Source: DUZB01 sp963747555
GTDB taxonomy: Bacteria > Desulfobacterota > DSM-4660 > Desulfatiglandales > Desulfatiglandaceae
Reading direction: 5' to 3'
DNA: 64,000 nucleotides
Assembly: GCA_963747555.1 (NCBI GenBank)
Contig: CAVVFZ010000034.1
Span: 248,001-312,000, forward strand
Shown here: positions 62,518-64,000 of the stretch, piece by piece
How positions within the stretch are numbered: the stretch's first letter is position 1
Layout of the letters: the number at the start of each line of letters is the position of its first letter
Notes under the pieces: model-generated
The model's database searches: none
What the model was told of the DNA's origin: nothing
Seen by the model: the letters and a program-made list of their open reading frames with translations, nothing else
Program-made: the position numbers and the translations under genes

Positions 62518-63168
62518 ATGATTCGAGAAAACGTCAGGAAGATATTACAGGAACTGCCGGAAGGAGTGGAACTGGTCGGTGCGGCCAAAACCAGGACCAC
62601 GGACGAAATAGCGGAAGCCATTGACGCGGGCCTCCGGATTGTGGGGCACAATTATGTTCAAGAGGCCGAGGCATCGTTTCGCGCCTTGGGGGGCAGGGCG
62701 AAATGGCACATGATCGGCCATTTGCAGTCCAATAAGGCCAAAAAAGCCGTGGAAATCTTCGACATGGTTGAAACGGTGGATTCCCTGAAGCTTGCCCATG
62801 CCATCAGCAAGGCAGCCGTGGCGAAGCAGAAGATTATGCAGGTCCTCGTGGAAATCAACAGCGGAGAAGAAAACCAGAAGGCAGGCGTTCTCCCGGTGAA
62901 TGCCCATTCTCTTATCCTGGAGATGGTACGTCTAAAGAACCTGAAAGTTGTGGGGTTGATGACCATGGGTCCTTTTGTCGGAGATCCGGAAGATGCCAGG
63001 CCCTATTTTAAAAGGACAAAGGATCTCTTCGAAGAAATAAAACAAAAGGGAATTGAGGACCTGGAAATGCAGGTCCTTTCCATGGGGATGTCTAATTCTT
63101 ACAGGATTGCCATCGAAGAAGGCGCTACGTTTGTGCGGATTGGAACAAAGATATTCGGGGAGCGATAA
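62518..63168 (+). CDS. PLP homeostasis protein, YggS/PLPBP family
   Basis: A 216-residue TIM-barrel protein binding pyridoxal phosphate without catalysis. The PLP lysine lies in ELVGAAKTRT; other signatures are HNYVQEA, WHMIGHLQSNKAK, and LSMGMSNSYRIAIEEGATFV with VRIGTKIFG. It buffers PLP and affects amino-acid pools. ATG 62518 follows GGTGG by five bases. The GTG at 62509 overlaps that site and is less likely. A 219-base region separates it from the divergent gene at 62298. Confidence 0.95.
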   Translation: MIRENVRKILQELPEGVELVGAAKTRTTDEIAEAIDAGLRIVGHNYVQEAEASFRALGGRAKWHMIGHLQSNKAKKAVEIFDMVETVDSLKLAHAISKAAVAKQKIMQVLVEINSGEENQKAGVLPVNAHSLILEMVRLKNLKVVGLMTMGPFVGDPEDARPYFKRTKDLFEEIKQKGIEDLEMQVLSMGMSNSYRIAIEEGATFVRIGTKIFGER

Positions 63169-63180
63169 AGGACACACCCA

Positions 63181-63750
63181 TCACAATCTGGACAGGATAA
63201 TGTATTTGTCTTTAAAATCTACTTTAAAACGGTCTCCTTCGCGGAATGGCGTCTCCAAGAGATGTTCGCGTGTGACAAGGATTCCATCTGCTTTGAGCTT
63301 CACCGGGCTGGTGTCCCTGTACAGGCCCGCCACATGAATATATCTCTTAAGTTTGTAGCTCAGATAGGCTACTTTCTCCTGCAGTGTCTTGAGTGAAATC
63401 CCCGTTTCCGCGCAGATCTTTCGGGCATCTTTGTATTTGAGGATGAAGAACAGAAGTTGCTTCTCCGATGGGATAGCGCTCTTGATTACAGGGGCATCCG
63501 TAATTTCCCTGATCGGCTGAGGAACTTTTTTGGGCTCTTCCTTCACAGGCACCGGCTGGGAAGCGACCAACAAATCAGCCACAGGCCCGGCATTTTCGGA
63601 ACGACTATCCTCCGGCAGCAATTTACGGATTTCAACGTCCCAGCGATCCAGATTGGGCAGGGCGTCATCCAGCTCATTACTCAATCGGTCCCATTCGCTA
63701 CCCGGATCAAGGTCAAAATCATCCACATCCTTGAGCAACCCTTCTCCCAT
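63181..63750 (-). CDS. Conserved-looking hypothetical protein, acidic N-terminus
   Basis: A 189-residue soluble protein. The first 55 residues are very acidic (VDDFDLDPGSEWDRLSNELD), a Pro/Lys linker follows (about 70-95), and the C-terminal 90 residues are a compact domain. This has a helix-turn-helix-like part (DARKICAETGISLKTLQEKV) and then beta segments (RYIHVAGLYRDTSPVKLKAD, FREGDRFKVDFKDKYIILSR). I do not recognise the family; a DNA- or regulator-binding role would be inference. ATG 63750 has GAGGAGAAACATC upstream. It converges on yggS with a 12-base gap. Confidence 0.7.
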   Translation of the reverse strand: MGEGLLKDVDDFDLDPGSEWDRLSNELDDALPNLDRWDVEIRKLLPEDSRSENAGPVADLLVASQPVPVKEEPKKVPQPIREITDAPVIKSAIPSEKQLLFFILKYKDARKICAETGISLKTLQEKVAYLSYKLKRYIHVAGLYRDTSPVKLKADGILVTREHLLETPFREGDRFKVDFKDKYIILSRL

Positions 63751-64000
63751 GATGTTTCTCCTCTCACCTGTTGAAATGAGAAAAAAATATACTGTAACAA
63801 AATGGAAAAGTAAATAGTAAAAAAATGTTGGACGGTTATGGCTTTTTCAGAAAACGCTTCTCTCCAAATCGTCAGTGCATTTGGAGGGTTCACGTTGACA
63901 CTCCCCACGAGTCCTCTTAACATCCTTGATAACCTTTGGCTTTTCAGGTCCCATTATCTATGCCTTTTCCCATAAAATTATTCGTTACCCTCTTCATGGC
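63751..64000. other. Window end, no gene called
   Basis: About 250 bases, A/T-rich at first (63779-63830). No ORF with family resemblance. A minus-strand frame ending TGA at 63945 could be the tail of a gene beyond the window, but too little is present to say. Confidence 0.3.

Overview
The window looks like chromosomal DNA of an anaerobic Desulfobacterota (Deltaproteobacteria) member. The evidence is a single-chain pyruvate:ferredoxin oxidoreductase, a TRAP-TAXI transporter, a pilMNOP/pilQ type IV pilus operon behind a GEMM-type cyclic-dinucleotide riboswitch, a HesB-like selenoprotein, and many short low-complexity intergenic repeats. No rRNA, tRNA, CRISPR array or prophage was seen.

Layout. 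1-5.5 kb (minus): a TRAP-TAXI uptake cluster (secreted protein, TAXI binding protein, DUF1850 protein, hybrid sensor kinase, fused TRAP permease cut by the window edge). 5.7-12.1 kb: a 44-residue basic protein with its own promoter and terminator, a thiolase, RecO, a porin, a flavin oxidoreductase and an iron-sulfur protein. 12.1-16.4 kb (minus): ahcY and metK (methyl cycle), panC, rsmA. 16.4-25 kb (minus): DUF2062, tsaD, lysC, tsaE, a CBS protein, pdxJ, ybeY, a PgpH-like HD membrane protein and phoH. 25.2-30.7 kb (minus): the rod-shape operon mreB-mreC-mreD-mrdA-rodA. 31.2-36 kb (plus): rpmH-rnpA-yidD-yidC-jag-mnmE. 36-37.3 kb (minus): thiC.

37.5-53.4 kb (minus) is one long pilus and surface region: a c-di-GMP-type riboswitch with terminator, then pilM, pilN, pilO, pilP, a CsgG/FlgO-like secreted protein, pilQ, a TPR lipoprotein, a very large Ig-repeat lipoprotein and a LysM protein. 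This links second-messenger sensing to pilus and adhesin expression. 53.6-56.9 kb is a mobile patch: two MITE-like elements around lepB, and a complete 1749-bp IS with 9-bp target duplications whose ends match the MITE ends. 57-64 kb: PFOR, rdgB, the HesB-like selenoprotein (in-frame UGA), a small protein with duplicated cysteine modules, yggS and an unknown protein.

Several genes expected to be intact (yidC, pilQ, the Ig-repeat lipoprotein) are broken by single-base frame changes. Draft-sequence errors are the simplest explanation, but yidC has a slippery heptamer in the correct register. The strongest leads are the pil riboswitch with its duplicated-strand terminator, the IS/MITE family with shared target duplications, and the selenoprotein.
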